From positions 529,367 through 593,366 of the forward strand of contig CAJTPD010000001.1 of the NCBI GenBank assembly GCA_910578105.1: a DNA stretch of 64,000 nt, in the 5' to 3' direction. Under the pieces are notes generated by a model. The model saw only the letters and a program-made list of their open reading frames with translations. It ran no database searches and was not told the origin of the DNA. This document shows, in pieces, positions 10,334 through 19,033 of the stretch (positions are counted from its first letter, which is position 1; every line of letters begins with the position of its first letter). Both the position numbers and the translations under genes were made by a program. Source of the DNA: an uncultured Odoribacter sp. GTDB taxonomy: Bacteria > Bacteroidota > Bacteroidia > Bacteroidales > Marinifilaceae.

Positions 10334-11215
10334 CTAGTCAAGCCTGCTCTTTAATTCGTCCGGCAATACAGGCATTGCTCCCTGCTGAGAACAAACAAAA
10401 GCAGAAACATCTGCCGCCAACCGATGGGCGGCCCCCACCTGTCTGCCTTTCAGTATAGCACAACAAAATGCTGCTGTAAAGGAATCGCCGGCCCCCACCG
10501 TATCAGCCACCTCCGTTTTCGGAGTTTCCAAAAATGATACATTACCCGGAGTAAAAACATAACTACCTTTAACCCCACAGGTCAAAATCAATATTTTCAA
10601 ATCGAAATCATGCAATAAAATCCGGCATTGCTCCTCCGGACTCTCCTCCGGATAGCCCAGCAACCTGCCCATCACTTTCAACTCCTCATCATTCAGTTTC
10701 AATATATTACACCGGTAAAGGGACTCACATACCACCTCTTTCGTATAAAATTCCTGCCTCAGGTTTACGTCAAACACTTTATAACTATCAGCAGGCATAC
10801 TGTCTAAAAAAAGATAGACAGAAGTCCGGGAAATGACATTACGCTGGGCAAGCGAACCGAAACACACACAACAAGTACGTCTGGCTAATTTTTCCAAAGA
10901 AGGTGTAAACGGAATATTATCCCACGCTACATTTTCCCTGATTTCATAACGGGGAACTCCCTGCCCATCCAATTCCACCAACACAGTACCAGTAGGATAA
11001 GGAACCTTATCAACATGATATTTCAAATGTTTTTGCTTAAAATTTTCAAGAATTTCCGCACCAGACGCATCTTCCCCAATTGCACTGACAACCCGGCTAT
11101 TTAACCCGAATTGCGAAACATGATAGGCAAAATTAGCCGGAGCTCCTCCTATTTTCTTGCCTTCAGGCAATATATCCCAAAGGACTTCCCCCAATCCAAT
11201 GATAACATCGTTCAT
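10334..11215 (-). CDS. PfkB-family sugar kinase (probable fructokinase)
   Basis: This 293-residue ribokinase-fold kinase has the N-terminal PfkB signature around GGAPANFAYHVSQFG and the C-terminal anion-hole and catalytic motif DTVGAGDSFTAAF, whose Asp is the catalytic base. The sequence most resembles bacterial fructokinases (GLGEVLWDILPEGKKIGG at the start). Fructose is inferred, not shown. A Bacteroidetes -7 box lies 27 bp upstream and a LacI-type palindrome about 105 bp upstream, suggesting sugar-responsive control. Confidence 0.87.
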   Translation of the reverse strand: MNDVIIGLGEVLWDILPEGKKIGGAPANFAYHVSQFGLNSRVVSAIGEDASGAEILENFKQKHLKYHVDKVPYPTGTVLVELDGQGVPRYEIRENVAWDNIPFTPSLEKLARRTCCVCFGSLAQRNVISRTSVYLFLDSMPADSYKVFDVNLRQEFYTKEVVCESLYRCNILKLNDEELKVMGRLLGYPEESPEEQCRILLHDFDLKILILTCGVKGSYVFTPGNVSFLETPKTEVADTVGAGDSFTAAFCCAILKGRQVGAAHRLAADVSAFVCSQQGAMPVLPDELKSRLD

Positions 11216-11241
11216 TTTGTATCTTGTTGCTCAAAACTTTA

Positions 11242-11249
11242 CAAAGATA
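11242..11249 (-). promoter_or_regulatory. -7 box upstream of the PfkB kinase gene
   Basis: Read on the minus strand this is TATCTTTG, an exact match to the Bacteroidetes -7 consensus TAnnTTTG, 27 bp from the ATG. No clear TTTG lies at the expected -33 distance, which would fit an activated promoter. Confidence 0.55.
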
Positions 11250-11318
11250 AAAACTACTCCCGTCAAATAGAAATTTTCAGAATGTTAAAATTTGATTTTT
11301 GTTTGTTAAACAGTTGTT

Positions 11319-11340
11319 AATATGAAAACGTTTTCATATT
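11319..11340. promoter_or_regulatory. 22-bp perfect palindrome, LacI-family operator type
   Basis: The palindrome is centred on the CG at 11329/11330 with core TGAAAACGTTTTCA and extends perfectly from 11319 to 11340. The AACGTT centre with a CG axis is typical of LacI/GalR-family operators. It lies between the divergent PfkB kinase gene and a 51-codon membrane-peptide gene, so it could control either. No LacI-type regulator gene is in the window. Confidence 0.6.
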
Positions 11341-11386
11341 TTTAAGACAGGAAAACAATCTGCTGGTCAGATAAAAATTTTGAGCC

Positions 11387-11542
11387 ATGAGAACAAAAGG
11401 TAATCAATTATTCATTCAAATTTTGTTATTGATTGTCATTACGGCTATCATCGCAGTTACTTGTGTGAGTTTAACCGAGTTGGTAAAACAACTCTCTGAG
11501 GCTGCCGGAGAAATACTTACCCGTTTTAATACCGGGTTGTAA
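11387..11542 (+). CDS. small single-span membrane peptide, 51 aa
   Basis: The reading frame ATG-AGA-ACA ... GGG-TTG-TAA encodes 51 residues: a short basic start (MRTKGNQ), a strongly hydrophobic stretch at residues 8-28 (FIQILLLIVITAIIAVT), and an amphipathic tail with LTELVKQLSEAAGEI. This is the usual design of a one-pass small membrane protein. It begins 47 bp after a LacI-type palindrome and is followed by a hairpin at 11585-11628, so it has its own potential regulatory signals. I recognise no family. A chance reading frame cannot be excluded. Confidence 0.45.
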   Translation: MRTKGNQLFIQILLLIVITAIIAVTCVSLTELVKQLSEAAGEILTRFNTGL

Positions 11543-11584
11543 AATAATAACAAATATCCGGGACCGGGCCTGCAACAAACAACA

Positions 11585-11628
11585 CAGGGGAAGTCATCTG
11601 CCTTTCAAAATTCATTTTACTTCCCCTG
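11585..11628 (+). terminator. hairpin after the small membrane peptide gene
   Basis: CAGGGGAAGT (11585-11594) pairs perfectly with ACTTCCCCTG (11619-11628). The downstream run is A/T-rich (GTAAATTTATTA) but not a pure T tract, so terminator activity is plausible rather than certain. Confidence 0.45.
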
Positions 11629-11650
11629 GTAAATTTATTAAGGTATTTAC

Positions 11651-11658
11651 TATATTTG
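11651..11658 (+). promoter_or_regulatory. -7 box upstream of the Dabb gene
   Basis: TATATTTG matches TAnnTTTG exactly and lies 23 bp before the ATG of the Dabb-family gene. Confidence 0.55.
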
Positions 11659-11681
11659 CAATCCTAAAAAACGAAAATACC

Positions 11682-11975
11682 ATGATAAAACACATAGTCT
11701 TATTCAGGTTTAAAGACTCGGCAGACAAGACTGGGCAAATGTTGAATATAAAAAACGAACTGGAAAACCTGCCCGCTATTATTCCGGAATTAAAGGAAAT
11801 ACACATCGGTTTAAACATCAATTCCGCAGAAAAATGGGACATGAGCCTGGAAGCTATCGTTGACACAATGCAGGACTTGGATACCTATGCCAATCATCCG
11901 GCTCACCAGCAAATTGTAAAAAACAGAATTGCGCCAATTAAAGAAGAGCGTGCCTGTGTGGACTATCAACTTTGA
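11682..11975 (+). CDS. Dabb-family stress-responsive A/B barrel protein
   Basis: This 97-residue protein opens with MIKHIVLFRFKD, the signature of the dimeric alpha+beta barrel (Dabb) domain, and ends with the typical HPAHQQIV motif followed by the RACVDYQL strand. Such proteins form small ferredoxin-like dimers; most bacterial members have no known reaction. It has its own -7 box and is followed by the queuosine-precursor transporter gene, separated by a candidate riboswitch, so the two may be independently controlled. Confidence 0.85.
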   Translation: MIKHIVLFRFKDSADKTGQMLNIKNELENLPAIIPELKEIHIGLNINSAEKWDMSLEAIVDTMQDLDTYANHPAHQQIVKNRIAPIKEERACVDYQL

Positions 11976-12010
11976 AAAACATAAATTATTGACCGATACC
12001 TCAGGTTATC

Positions 12011-12041
12011 CGTGTGCTTGCCCAACCACGTAAAAAACAAG
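12011..12041 (+). promoter_or_regulatory. candidate preQ1-I riboswitch before the preQ transporter
   Basis: The 31 bases fold as an H-type pseudoknot matching the B. subtilis preQ1-I layout nearly position by position: P1 CGTG/CACG (12011-12014 with 12027-12030), L1 TGC, P2 TTG/CAA (12018-12020 with 12038-12040), six-base L2 CCCAAC ending in the C that would pair with the ligand, and an A-rich L3 TAAAAAA. The 3' strand ends 4 bases before the ATG, so ligand binding would hide the ribosome entry site. P1 is one pair shorter than usual. The call depends on structure plus context; no covariation was tested. Confidence 0.5.
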
Positions 12042-12045
12042 AAAC

Positions 12046-12726
12046 ATGCAAAAAAATGTCAGCCTTCCCTTTATGCTGCTGGGGATTCTTTTTAACGTAT
12101 GTCTGGTAGCATCCAATCTCTTGGAAACTAAAGTAATTCAACTTGGTCCTGTTACGGCAACAGCAGGGCTGATTGTATTTCCCATCTCATACATTATCAA
12201 TGACTGTATTGCAGAAATATGGGGATTCAAAAAAGCCCGGCTAATCATCTGGTGCGGTTTTGCCATGAATTTCCTTACCATCGGTTTTGCCCGGATTGCC
12301 ATCCTTCTGCCCGCAGCCTCTTTTTGGGAAGGAGAAGAAAGTTTCAATTTTGTGTTCGGTCTGGCTCCGCGGATAGCTATAGCTAGTCTGTTAGCTTTTC
12401 TGGCCGGTTCATTTCTCAATGCATACATCATGAGTAAAATGAAAATAGCAAGCCACGGGAAACACTTTTCTCTGAGGGCAATAACCTCCACTCTGATTGG
12501 AGAAAGTGCCGATTCACTCCTGTTTTTTCCAATAGCATTCGGCGGATTAATTCCTGTATACGAACTATTGATTATGGTGGTAACCCAGGCTTGTTTAAAA
12601 TCCTTGTACGAAGTAATAATTTTGCCTGTAACCATCCAGGTTGTCAAATACATCAAGAAAACAGACCAAACTGACGTTTATGACCAGGGAATATCATACA
12701 ATATCATCAAAATAAAGGATTTATAA
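12046..12726 (+). CDS. yhhQ: queuosine precursor (preQ0/preQ1) transporter, VUT/YhhQ family
   Basis: This 226-residue inner-membrane protein with about six hydrophobic segments carries the family signature SYIINDCIAEIWGFKKARLIIWCGF near the end of the first third and GESADSLLFFPIAF in the second half. COG1738/YhhQ proteins import 7-deazaguanine precursors for queuosine in tRNA. The ATG is 4 bases after the candidate preQ1 riboswitch. The C-terminus continues past the conserved core with a hydrophilic tail (KKTDQTDVYDQG). It converges with the M20 amidohydrolase gene with only 6 bp between stops. Confidence 0.88.
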   Translation: MQKNVSLPFMLLGILFNVCLVASNLLETKVIQLGPVTATAGLIVFPISYIINDCIAEIWGFKKARLIIWCGFAMNFLTIGFARIAILLPAASFWEGEESFNFVFGLAPRIAIASLLAFLAGSFLNAYIMSKMKIASHGKHFSLRAITSTLIGESADSLLFFPIAFGGLIPVYELLIMVVTQACLKSLYEVIILPVTIQVVKYIKKTDQTDVYDQGISYNIIKIKDL

Positions 12727-12732
12727 CAAAAA

Positions 12733-13884
12733 CTAAGAACTAAAATATTCCAGACAATTGGCCACCAGCATTTCGATACCCACCGGTATGGCTCTTTCAT
12801 CCGGAGACATCCCCGGGTTATGTAAAGGAGACATTTGCCCGGTTTCCGGAGCACACACACCTAGTGTCCAGAAAGCACCCGGTAACTCCTCCAAATAAAT
12901 GGCAAAGTCCTCCCCCAACGTCAACGGATCCATTTCCACCACTTTATCTACTACGGGTAATTGTTCACCAACCCGCTTCACCTGTCCGGTCAGCACAGAA
13001 TCGTTTACCAAAACAGGCAAACCATTCCAGAACATATCAGGAACAAAGCAACAACCATATAAATCACAAATAGCCGGAGATTTTTCATGAATTAACTCAA
13101 AGATATGACGCCTCAATTCATTATCATGTGTCCGGACAGTTCCTTTTACTTCCACCCGATCCGGAATAACATTATTAGCCGTTCCTCCGTGAACAGAAGT
13201 AATTGAAAGAACAGCCGGAGTCAAAGGATTCCGGAATTTTGTAACAATCGTCTGATAAAACTGTATCAAGGCTGTAACCGCCAATATAGGGTCTGAACCC
13301 ATTTGTGGCATTGCTGCATGTGTCCCTTTCCCCTCTACGGTAAAAACAATATTGTCCGAAGATGCAAAGAAAGCTCCGGAACGTATACCAATCGTACCTA
13401 CAGGCAGGCCGGGAAAAATATGTTGCCCGAAAATAGCTTCCGGTTTCGGAGCTTCCATCACATAAGGCAATAATAAACGGGCACCTCCCGGCCGCTTTTC
13501 TTCGCTTGGCTGAAAAACAAGTTTTACAACACCTCCCAAATTCTGTTCCCGAGCTTTTAAAAATAATGCAGCTCCAAGCAACATAGCCATGTGCATATCA
13601 TGGCCACAGGCATGCATCACTCCGGGATTTTCAGAACTAAAAGACAAACCAGTATCTTCCTGTACCCATAATGCATCCATATCCGCACGCAGAGCAACAC
13701 AACGCTTTCCCTCACCAAGAATAGCTATAATACCGGTCTCATAAGTTGTATAAGCTATTTGATACTGCTTCAGAATCTCAACAATATAAGCCTGCGTCCG
13801 AAATTCTTTCATGGATACTTCCGGATGTTGATGAAAATACCGCCTGAATTTTACTGCTTCTTTATATATTTTTTCTCTATCCAT
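12733..13884 (-). CDS. M20-family amidohydrolase (hippurate/IAA-amino acid hydrolase type)
   Basis: This 383-residue di-metal amidohydrolase has RYFHQHPEVSMKEF near the start (residues 15-28), ALRADMDAL (64-72) and the metal site HACGHDMHMAM at 91-101 with Cys93 and His95. GEDFAIYLEELPG near the C-terminus matches the conserved Glu-Asp region. It probably removes acyl groups from N-acyl amino acids; the substrate cannot be read from the sequence. It follows the hypothetical gene at 13888 with 3 bp between them, so the two are cotranscribed. Confidence 0.9.
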   Translation of the reverse strand: MDREKIYKEAVKFRRYFHQHPEVSMKEFRTQAYIVEILKQYQIAYTTYETGIIAILGEGKRCVALRADMDALWVQEDTGLSFSSENPGVMHACGHDMHMAMLLGAALFLKAREQNLGGVVKLVFQPSEEKRPGGARLLLPYVMEAPKPEAIFGQHIFPGLPVGTIGIRSGAFFASSDNIVFTVEGKGTHAAMPQMGSDPILAVTALIQFYQTIVTKFRNPLTPAVLSITSVHGGTANNVIPDRVEVKGTVRTHDNELRRHIFELIHEKSPAICDLYGCCFVPDMFWNGLPVLVNDSVLTGQVKRVGEQLPVVDKVVEMDPLTLGEDFAIYLEELPGAFWTLGVCAPETGQMSPLHNPGMSPDERAIPVGIEMLVANCLEYFSS

Positions 13885-13887
13885 TCT

Positions 13888-15018
13888 TCACTTCATTAAT
13901 TCTGCCAAAGGAATAGTAAAAGGACAAGCAGCCCCATGTCCGGTAATATAACCGGGAAACAGAGAAATGTCCCAGATTTGTTTCCGCAACTCCTCTTCCA
14001 ATACAGGAACAACTTTATAGACCCAATACAATTCATGTCCGGGACTTCCGGGATACTGCTTCCGGATTAGCATGTTCTTTGTATAAACCTGCGGTCCGAC
14101 CTCCAATATCTGGAACAACTTACCTGTGTACGTTTCACCCTCAGTATGCAACAAAATATATTTTGCACAGGCTTCTTGCGGCCCTACGGAAAAAACTCCC
14201 CGTCCATCTCCCGCCCTCAGGTTATACAACCCATTCCGCACAATCCATTCCAGATGTTCCTTGCTTTTATAATAAGACACAATGACACAAGGTACCTCAT
14301 CCGCTCCTATCCGGCTCTCTGATTCTTTCTCCACCAAATCAACAATATCTTCCTGGTCATCCATACCGTAACTACCCAACAAATCAAATCCACTTACTGT
14401 CTCCTGCAAAGGAATGCGATAAACCCATCCATACTCTTTTTCTTCACTCACTAACTCCGGAAGCAACTCTTTTATCCGGTCAATCCTGATCATACACAAA
14501 GAATCTTCCTGAGGTTTATCTCCTTTTCTCTCAAAAACCGCCAATATAACAGAAGTACGGGTTGCATTTTCCATATTTAAATGCTTCATTAAATCTTCCT
14601 GAGAAATAAGAAAATATTTCCGGTTTCCCCTGCCATAAAAAGACCGGCATTTCACTTCAACCTCTGCATTCCCCCGGTTTCTGACCAAGAAATCCCCCCT
14701 TTTTGCTGCCCCTTTTTTTGCTCTTACATACGACCGGACGTTTTCCGGTCCGTGACTCAATTCCTCCAAAACCAATTGTCTGTCACGAGCCAGTTTGGCA
14801 AATATCGTCAAAGCCCGCAATCCGGCCCGGTACCATTCCTCCCCCAAATGACGGAAATTTACCGAAACTCCCACCTGCTGAGGCGGATTCTCAGATTTTC
14901 CTTCAATTATAACCGACTTCTCGTTTATCCCTTCCACCAGAACCAACTCATTAATCCGGTCCACATAAGTGTACTTTATCGGAAACAACTCCGGCTCTAT
15001 AATCACATGATATCCCAT
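13888..15018 (-). CDS. hypothetical protein with a possible PD-(D/E)XK core
   Basis: I do not recognise the family of this 376-residue cytoplasmic protein. Around residues 108-123 it reads GDFLV ... AEVEVK, that is Asp109, Glu121 and Lys123 on successive strands, the spacing of a PD-(D/E)XK nuclease core. A helix with a conserved-looking Ser-Phe-Tyr segment follows. The C-terminal half (PQEACAKYILLHTEGETYTGKL and onward) looks like a separate alpha+beta domain. It is upstream of, and probably cotranscribed with, the M20 hydrolase. The nuclease idea is an inference from one motif. Confidence 0.5.
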   Translation of the reverse strand: MGYHVIIEPELFPIKYTYVDRINELVLVEGINEKSVIIEGKSENPPQQVGVSVNFRHLGEEWYRAGLRALTIFAKLARDRQLVLEELSHGPENVRSYVRAKKGAAKRGDFLVRNRGNAEVEVKCRSFYGRGNRKYFLISQEDLMKHLNMENATRTSVILAVFERKGDKPQEDSLCMIRIDRIKELLPELVSEEKEYGWVYRIPLQETVSGFDLLGSYGMDDQEDIVDLVEKESESRIGADEVPCVIVSYYKSKEHLEWIVRNGLYNLRAGDGRGVFSVGPQEACAKYILLHTEGETYTGKLFQILEVGPQVYTKNMLIRKQYPGSPGHELYWVYKVVPVLEEELRKQIWDISLFPGYITGHGAACPFTIPLAELMK

Positions 15019-15136
15019 GGCAACAATTGTAAAATCCGTTTTTAAAATTACAATTATTTACATAAAAAAACAATAGCCGGAACAGATATCAAAAGCAAAC
15101 TTCTGCAGAAAACAAAAATACCCATCCCTGAAAAGA

Positions 15137-15180
15137 ACACCCGTCCGGCAAAATCTATATCTCCGATTTTCCGAACGGGC
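15137..15180 (-). terminator. terminator downstream of purL
   Basis: Two long arms, 15140-15155 and 15165-15179, pair around CCCGTCCGG/CCGAACGGG with one mismatch. On the minus strand the stem is followed by TGTTCTTTTC, consistent with a rho-independent terminator for purL. Confidence 0.65.
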
Positions 15181-15209
15181 ATCTCACTTATTACTAAATG
15201 ATTCCATCC

Positions 15210-18200
15210 TCATTTTTTAGCCTGAATCCACTTCCGGGCATTCACGAAAGCTTCAATCCACGGGCTGACTTCATCTCCTCCGCGTCCTTCCTCATAATAA
15301 GCCCAATTCCACGGATAAATAGCTCTTTCCAAATGCGGCATCATTGCCAAGTGCCGGCCATCCTTGCTGCAAATAGCTGCCGCCGCAAACGGAGAACCAT
15401 TCGGATTGGCCGGATAAACGTCATAACTATACTTGATAGGTATATTGTACTCGGTTTCAGCATAAGGTAAACCGAACTTACCTTCTCCATGGGCAATCCA
15501 GATTCCCAAACGACTGCCTGCCAAAGATTTCAACATCACCGAATTGTTCGGTTCTATTGTGACATTGACAAAACCGGATTCAAATTTATGGGAATCATTG
15601 TGCAACATCTTCGGCATTTCCTTGTGTTCCGGATAAATCAACCCCAATTCCACGGCAAGCTGACAACCGTTACAAATACCAAGACTCAGGGTGTCTTCCC
15701 GTCTATAGAAATTCTCAAGAGCCCGGCGAGCCTTTTCATTGTATTTGAAAGCACCGGCCCAACCTTTGGCAGAACCCAGAACATCAGAATTTGAAAAACC
15801 ACCGACAAAGACAATCATATTCACATCTTCCAAAGTTTCACGCCCGCTGATTAAATCGGTCATATGAACGTCTTTCACATCAAAACCGGCCAAATGCAAT
15901 GCCCAGGCAGTCTCCCGTTCACACTGGCACCCCTTTTCACGGATAACGGCAGCCCGTACACCCGATTTAGTTCTCCGGTGCAAATCCAATCCCAAATCCG
16001 CCAATTCCCCGGTAAATCCTTTCGGAAACTTATATTTCAATTCATTGTGCTTATAGCTCTTGTATCTTTCCAATGCCTTCTCTTCGCCACTCTGACGCCG
16101 GTCAAGTAAATAAGACGTCTTAAACCACAAATCACGCAACGAACTAATATCCAACGACCAAAAAGCCTCCTCTTTCTTTATATTCAGTTTTCCGGATTTG
16201 CCCGGTTTTCCGATAAAACCATATGCCACTCCGGCCTTATTCAGTAAAGCGGATACTTTCTTAGCATCCTTATCGGAAATCTGAATCAATACACCCGGAT
16301 TCTCAGCAAACAAAATCTTGACAATATCCTTTTCAGGCAGGAACGAAAAATCAACATCCATTCCCAAACGATTATCCGCAAAACACATTTCAAGCAAAGC
16401 CGTAATCATACCACCTGCCGAAATATCATGCCCTGCCAGCACAACCCCATCAGCAACCAGTTGCTGAATAGCCATAAACGCATTTACAAAATACCCGCTA
16501 TCCTTTACATCAGGCACTTCCTTACCCACCTTGTTCAAAACCTGTGCAAAACTGGAACCTCCCAATTTCAATTTGTCGAATGAAAAATCCACATAAACGA
16601 TTTCTGTTGCAGCATCATCCTTCAAAACCGGAACGACAATTTTACGGAAATCCGTCACCTCACCCACAGTCGAAATAATCACAGTGCCAGGAGCATAGAC
16701 CTTTTTATCTCCATATTTCTGAGTCATGGAAAGAGAATCTTTTCCGGTCGGAATATTCACCCCCAATTCAATGGCAAAATCACTGGCTGCCTGTACCGCC
16801 TGATACAAACGGGCATCTTCTCCTTCATTACGGCACGGCCACATCCAATTAGCCGATAAAGAGACTCCCTTCAATCCCTTTTCCACCGGAGCCCAGACCA
16901 GATTGGTCAATGCTTCGGCAATCGCCAGACGCGAACCGGCAGAAGCATCAGCCATAGCAGCCACCGGAGCATGTCCGATGGAAGTTGCAATTCCCCGATG
17001 ACCACTATAATCCAAAGCCACTGCTGCCACATCACTCAACGGCAAATGCAACGGTCCAACCCCTTGCTGGCGGACAACACGACCGGACACAGAACGGTCC
17101 ACTTTATTGGTCAACCAGTCTTTGGAAGCTACTGCCTCCAATTGCAAAACCTGCTCCAGATACTCCTCCAGCTTATCGGCAGTATATTCCAATTCTGCAT
17201 ATTTTTCTTTTATAGTCCTATCCTCCATAATCGTTTTGGGAGGATTTCCGAACATATCCTTCAATTCGAGATCTATAGGCTTTTCCTGAGTTTTCGCATT
17301 CTCAAAAGTAAATTTCATATCCCCTGTCGTTTCACCAATCACATACATGGGAGCCCGTTCACGCTCAGCAATACGTTGCAATCCGGCTACATCTTTTTCT
17401 TTCATGACCAATCCCATACGCTCCTGAGACTCGTTCCCTACAATTTCTTTCGCGGATAACGTCGGATCACCGACAGGCAGATTTTCCATATGAATCTTTC
17501 CTCCTGTCTCCTCCACCAATTCAGACAGACAATTCAAATGTCCGCCTGCCCCGTGGTCATGTATAGAGACAATGGGATTCACTTCGCTTTCCGCCATGGC
17601 CCGGATGGCATTGCAAACCCGTTTCTGCATCTCAGGATTAGAACGTTGCACGGCATTCAGCTCAATGGCTCCGGCATATACCCCGGTATCTACAGAAGAA
17701 ACGGCTCCGCCACCCATACCAATACGGTAATTATCACCTCCCAACAACACAACTTTATCCCCCGCCTCCGGTGTATGCTTCATTGCCTGCTTACGATTGC
17801 CAAAACCGATACCACCAGCCTGCATAATGACTTTATCATAGCCATAAGTATGCCCGTCTTCTTCGTGCTCAAAAGTTAACAAAGAACCGCAAATCAACGG
17901 TTGACCGAACTTATTTCCGAAATCAGAAGCTCCGTTGGAAGCCTTGATGAGTATATCCCCGGGAGTCTGATACAGCCATTTCCGGGGAGATACGCATTGT
18001 TCCCAAAGCCGGGAAGCATCCAACCGCGGATAAGAAGTCATATAAACCGCCGTTCCGGCCAACGGAAGTGCTGCCTGTCCCCCCGCTATCCGGTCACGGA
18101 TTTCACCACCACTCCCTGTCGCTGCACCATTAAAAGGTTCTACAGTCGTCGGAAAGTTATGGGTTTCGGCTTTCAAAGAAATAACCGTTTCTATTTCCTT

Positions 18201-18905
18201 TGTTTCATATTCATCCGGTTTGTCATGTGTATGCGGAGCAAACTGTTCCACGGCAGGACCTTCGATAAAAGCACAATTGTCTTTATAGGCAGAAACAATC
18301 CGGTTGGGATTTTCCTGAGAAGTTTTTTTAATTAACTTAAACAACGTACTTTCTTTCTCTTTACCGTCAATAATAAAAGTACCATTAAATATTTTATGGC
18401 GGCAATGTTCCGAATTTACCTGCGAAAAACCAAACACCTCGGAATCTGTCAGTTTCCGGCCTAATTTCTGAGCCAGCCCCTCCAGATAGGTAATCTCATC
18501 GGGATTCAGAGCCAAACCTTCCTGTACATTATATGCCCGGATATCATCTATATACACAATGGCATCCGGTTGTTTGTCAACCGTGAATATATGCTGATTC
18601 AACTCATTATAAGATGCTTTTAACATCGGATCAAACGATATTTTATCGCATTCGGCCTGTGTAAATTCCTCTATCCGCAAGATACCGCTAATCCCCATAT
18701 TCTGAGTTATCTCTACGGCATTTGTACTCCAAGGGGTAATCATTTCACGGCGCGGACCCACAAAATAACCTTTCATGGCGTCTCCCGGCACTTTACGGGC
18801 ACCACTGAACAACCATTCCAATTTACTGACATCGAGAGGATTTTCAGACACCTGATACTGCACAGCATACACCGTGGCGTCTTTCTGATAGAAAACTATT
18901 GTCAT
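15210..18905 (-). CDS. purL: phosphoribosylformylglycinamidine synthase (large PurL)
   Basis: This is the 1231-residue single-chain FGAM synthase of de novo purine synthesis, converting FGAR, glutamine and ATP to FGAM. An N-terminal PurS-like region is followed by the linker (EVFGFSQVNSEHCRHKIFNG), two AIRS-like synthase halves (for example SLKAETHNFPTTVEPFNGAATG and PTGKDSLSMTQ) and a C-terminal glutaminase with nucleophile Cys in LGICNGCQL and AHGEGKFG. All expected parts are present. A -7 box lies 39 bp upstream and a terminator follows the stop. It is divergent from the cysQ operon. Confidence 0.96.
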   Translation of the reverse strand: MTIVFYQKDATVYAVQYQVSENPLDVSKLEWLFSGARKVPGDAMKGYFVGPRREMITPWSTNAVEITQNMGISGILRIEEFTQAECDKISFDPMLKASYNELNQHIFTVDKQPDAIVYIDDIRAYNVQEGLALNPDEITYLEGLAQKLGRKLTDSEVFGFSQVNSEHCRHKIFNGTFIIDGKEKESTLFKLIKKTSQENPNRIVSAYKDNCAFIEGPAVEQFAPHTHDKPDEYETKEIETVISLKAETHNFPTTVEPFNGAATGSGGEIRDRIAGGQAALPLAGTAVYMTSYPRLDASRLWEQCVSPRKWLYQTPGDILIKASNGASDFGNKFGQPLICGSLLTFEHEEDGHTYGYDKVIMQAGGIGFGNRKQAMKHTPEAGDKVVLLGGDNYRIGMGGGAVSSVDTGVYAGAIELNAVQRSNPEMQKRVCNAIRAMAESEVNPIVSIHDHGAGGHLNCLSELVEETGGKIHMENLPVGDPTLSAKEIVGNESQERMGLVMKEKDVAGLQRIAERERAPMYVIGETTGDMKFTFENAKTQEKPIDLELKDMFGNPPKTIMEDRTIKEKYAELEYTADKLEEYLEQVLQLEAVASKDWLTNKVDRSVSGRVVRQQGVGPLHLPLSDVAAVALDYSGHRGIATSIGHAPVAAMADASAGSRLAIAEALTNLVWAPVEKGLKGVSLSANWMWPCRNEGEDARLYQAVQAASDFAIELGVNIPTGKDSLSMTQKYGDKKVYAPGTVIISTVGEVTDFRKIVVPVLKDDAATEIVYVDFSFDKLKLGGSSFAQVLNKVGKEVPDVKDSGYFVNAFMAIQQLVADGVVLAGHDISAGGMITALLEMCFADNRLGMDVDFSFLPEKDIVKILFAENPGVLIQISDKDAKKVSALLNKAGVAYGFIGKPGKSGKLNIKKEEAFWSLDISSLRDLWFKTSYLLDRRQSGEEKALERYKSYKHNELKYKFPKGFTGELADLGLDLHRRTKSGVRAAVIREKGCQCERETAWALHLAGFDVKDVHMTDLISGRETLEDVNMIVFVGGFSNSDVLGSAKGWAGAFKYNEKARRALENFYRREDTLSLGICNGCQLAVELGLIYPEHKEMPKMLHNDSHKFESGFVNVTIEPNNSVMLKSLAGSRLGIWIAHGEGKFGLPYAETEYNIPIKYSYDVYPANPNGSPFAAAAICSKDGRHLAMMPHLERAIYPWNWAYYEEGRGGDEVSPWIEAFVNARKWIQAKK

Positions 18906-18944
18906 GCTTTATATAATAATTTATTTCACGTGATTAAAAGCACA

Positions 18945-18952
18945 CAAAGATA
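18945..18952 (-). promoter_or_regulatory. -7 box of purL
   Basis: On the minus strand this reads TATCTTTG, an exact TAnnTTTG match, giving a leader of roughly 33 bases before the purL ATG. Confidence 0.55.
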
Positions 18953-19005
18953 ACATTTTCCCGGCTATTTTTCCGAAGATAAAAAAGAATTACTAAAAAT
19001 TTTGA

Positions 19006-19013
19006 TACCTTTG
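19006..19013 (+). promoter_or_regulatory. -7 box of the cysQ-sulfotransferase operon
   Basis: TACCTTTG matches TAnnTTTG and lies 20 bp before the cysQ ATG, so the message probably has a very short leader. Confidence 0.55.
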
Positions 19014-19033
19014 CGCCGCATGCGGAATTTACT

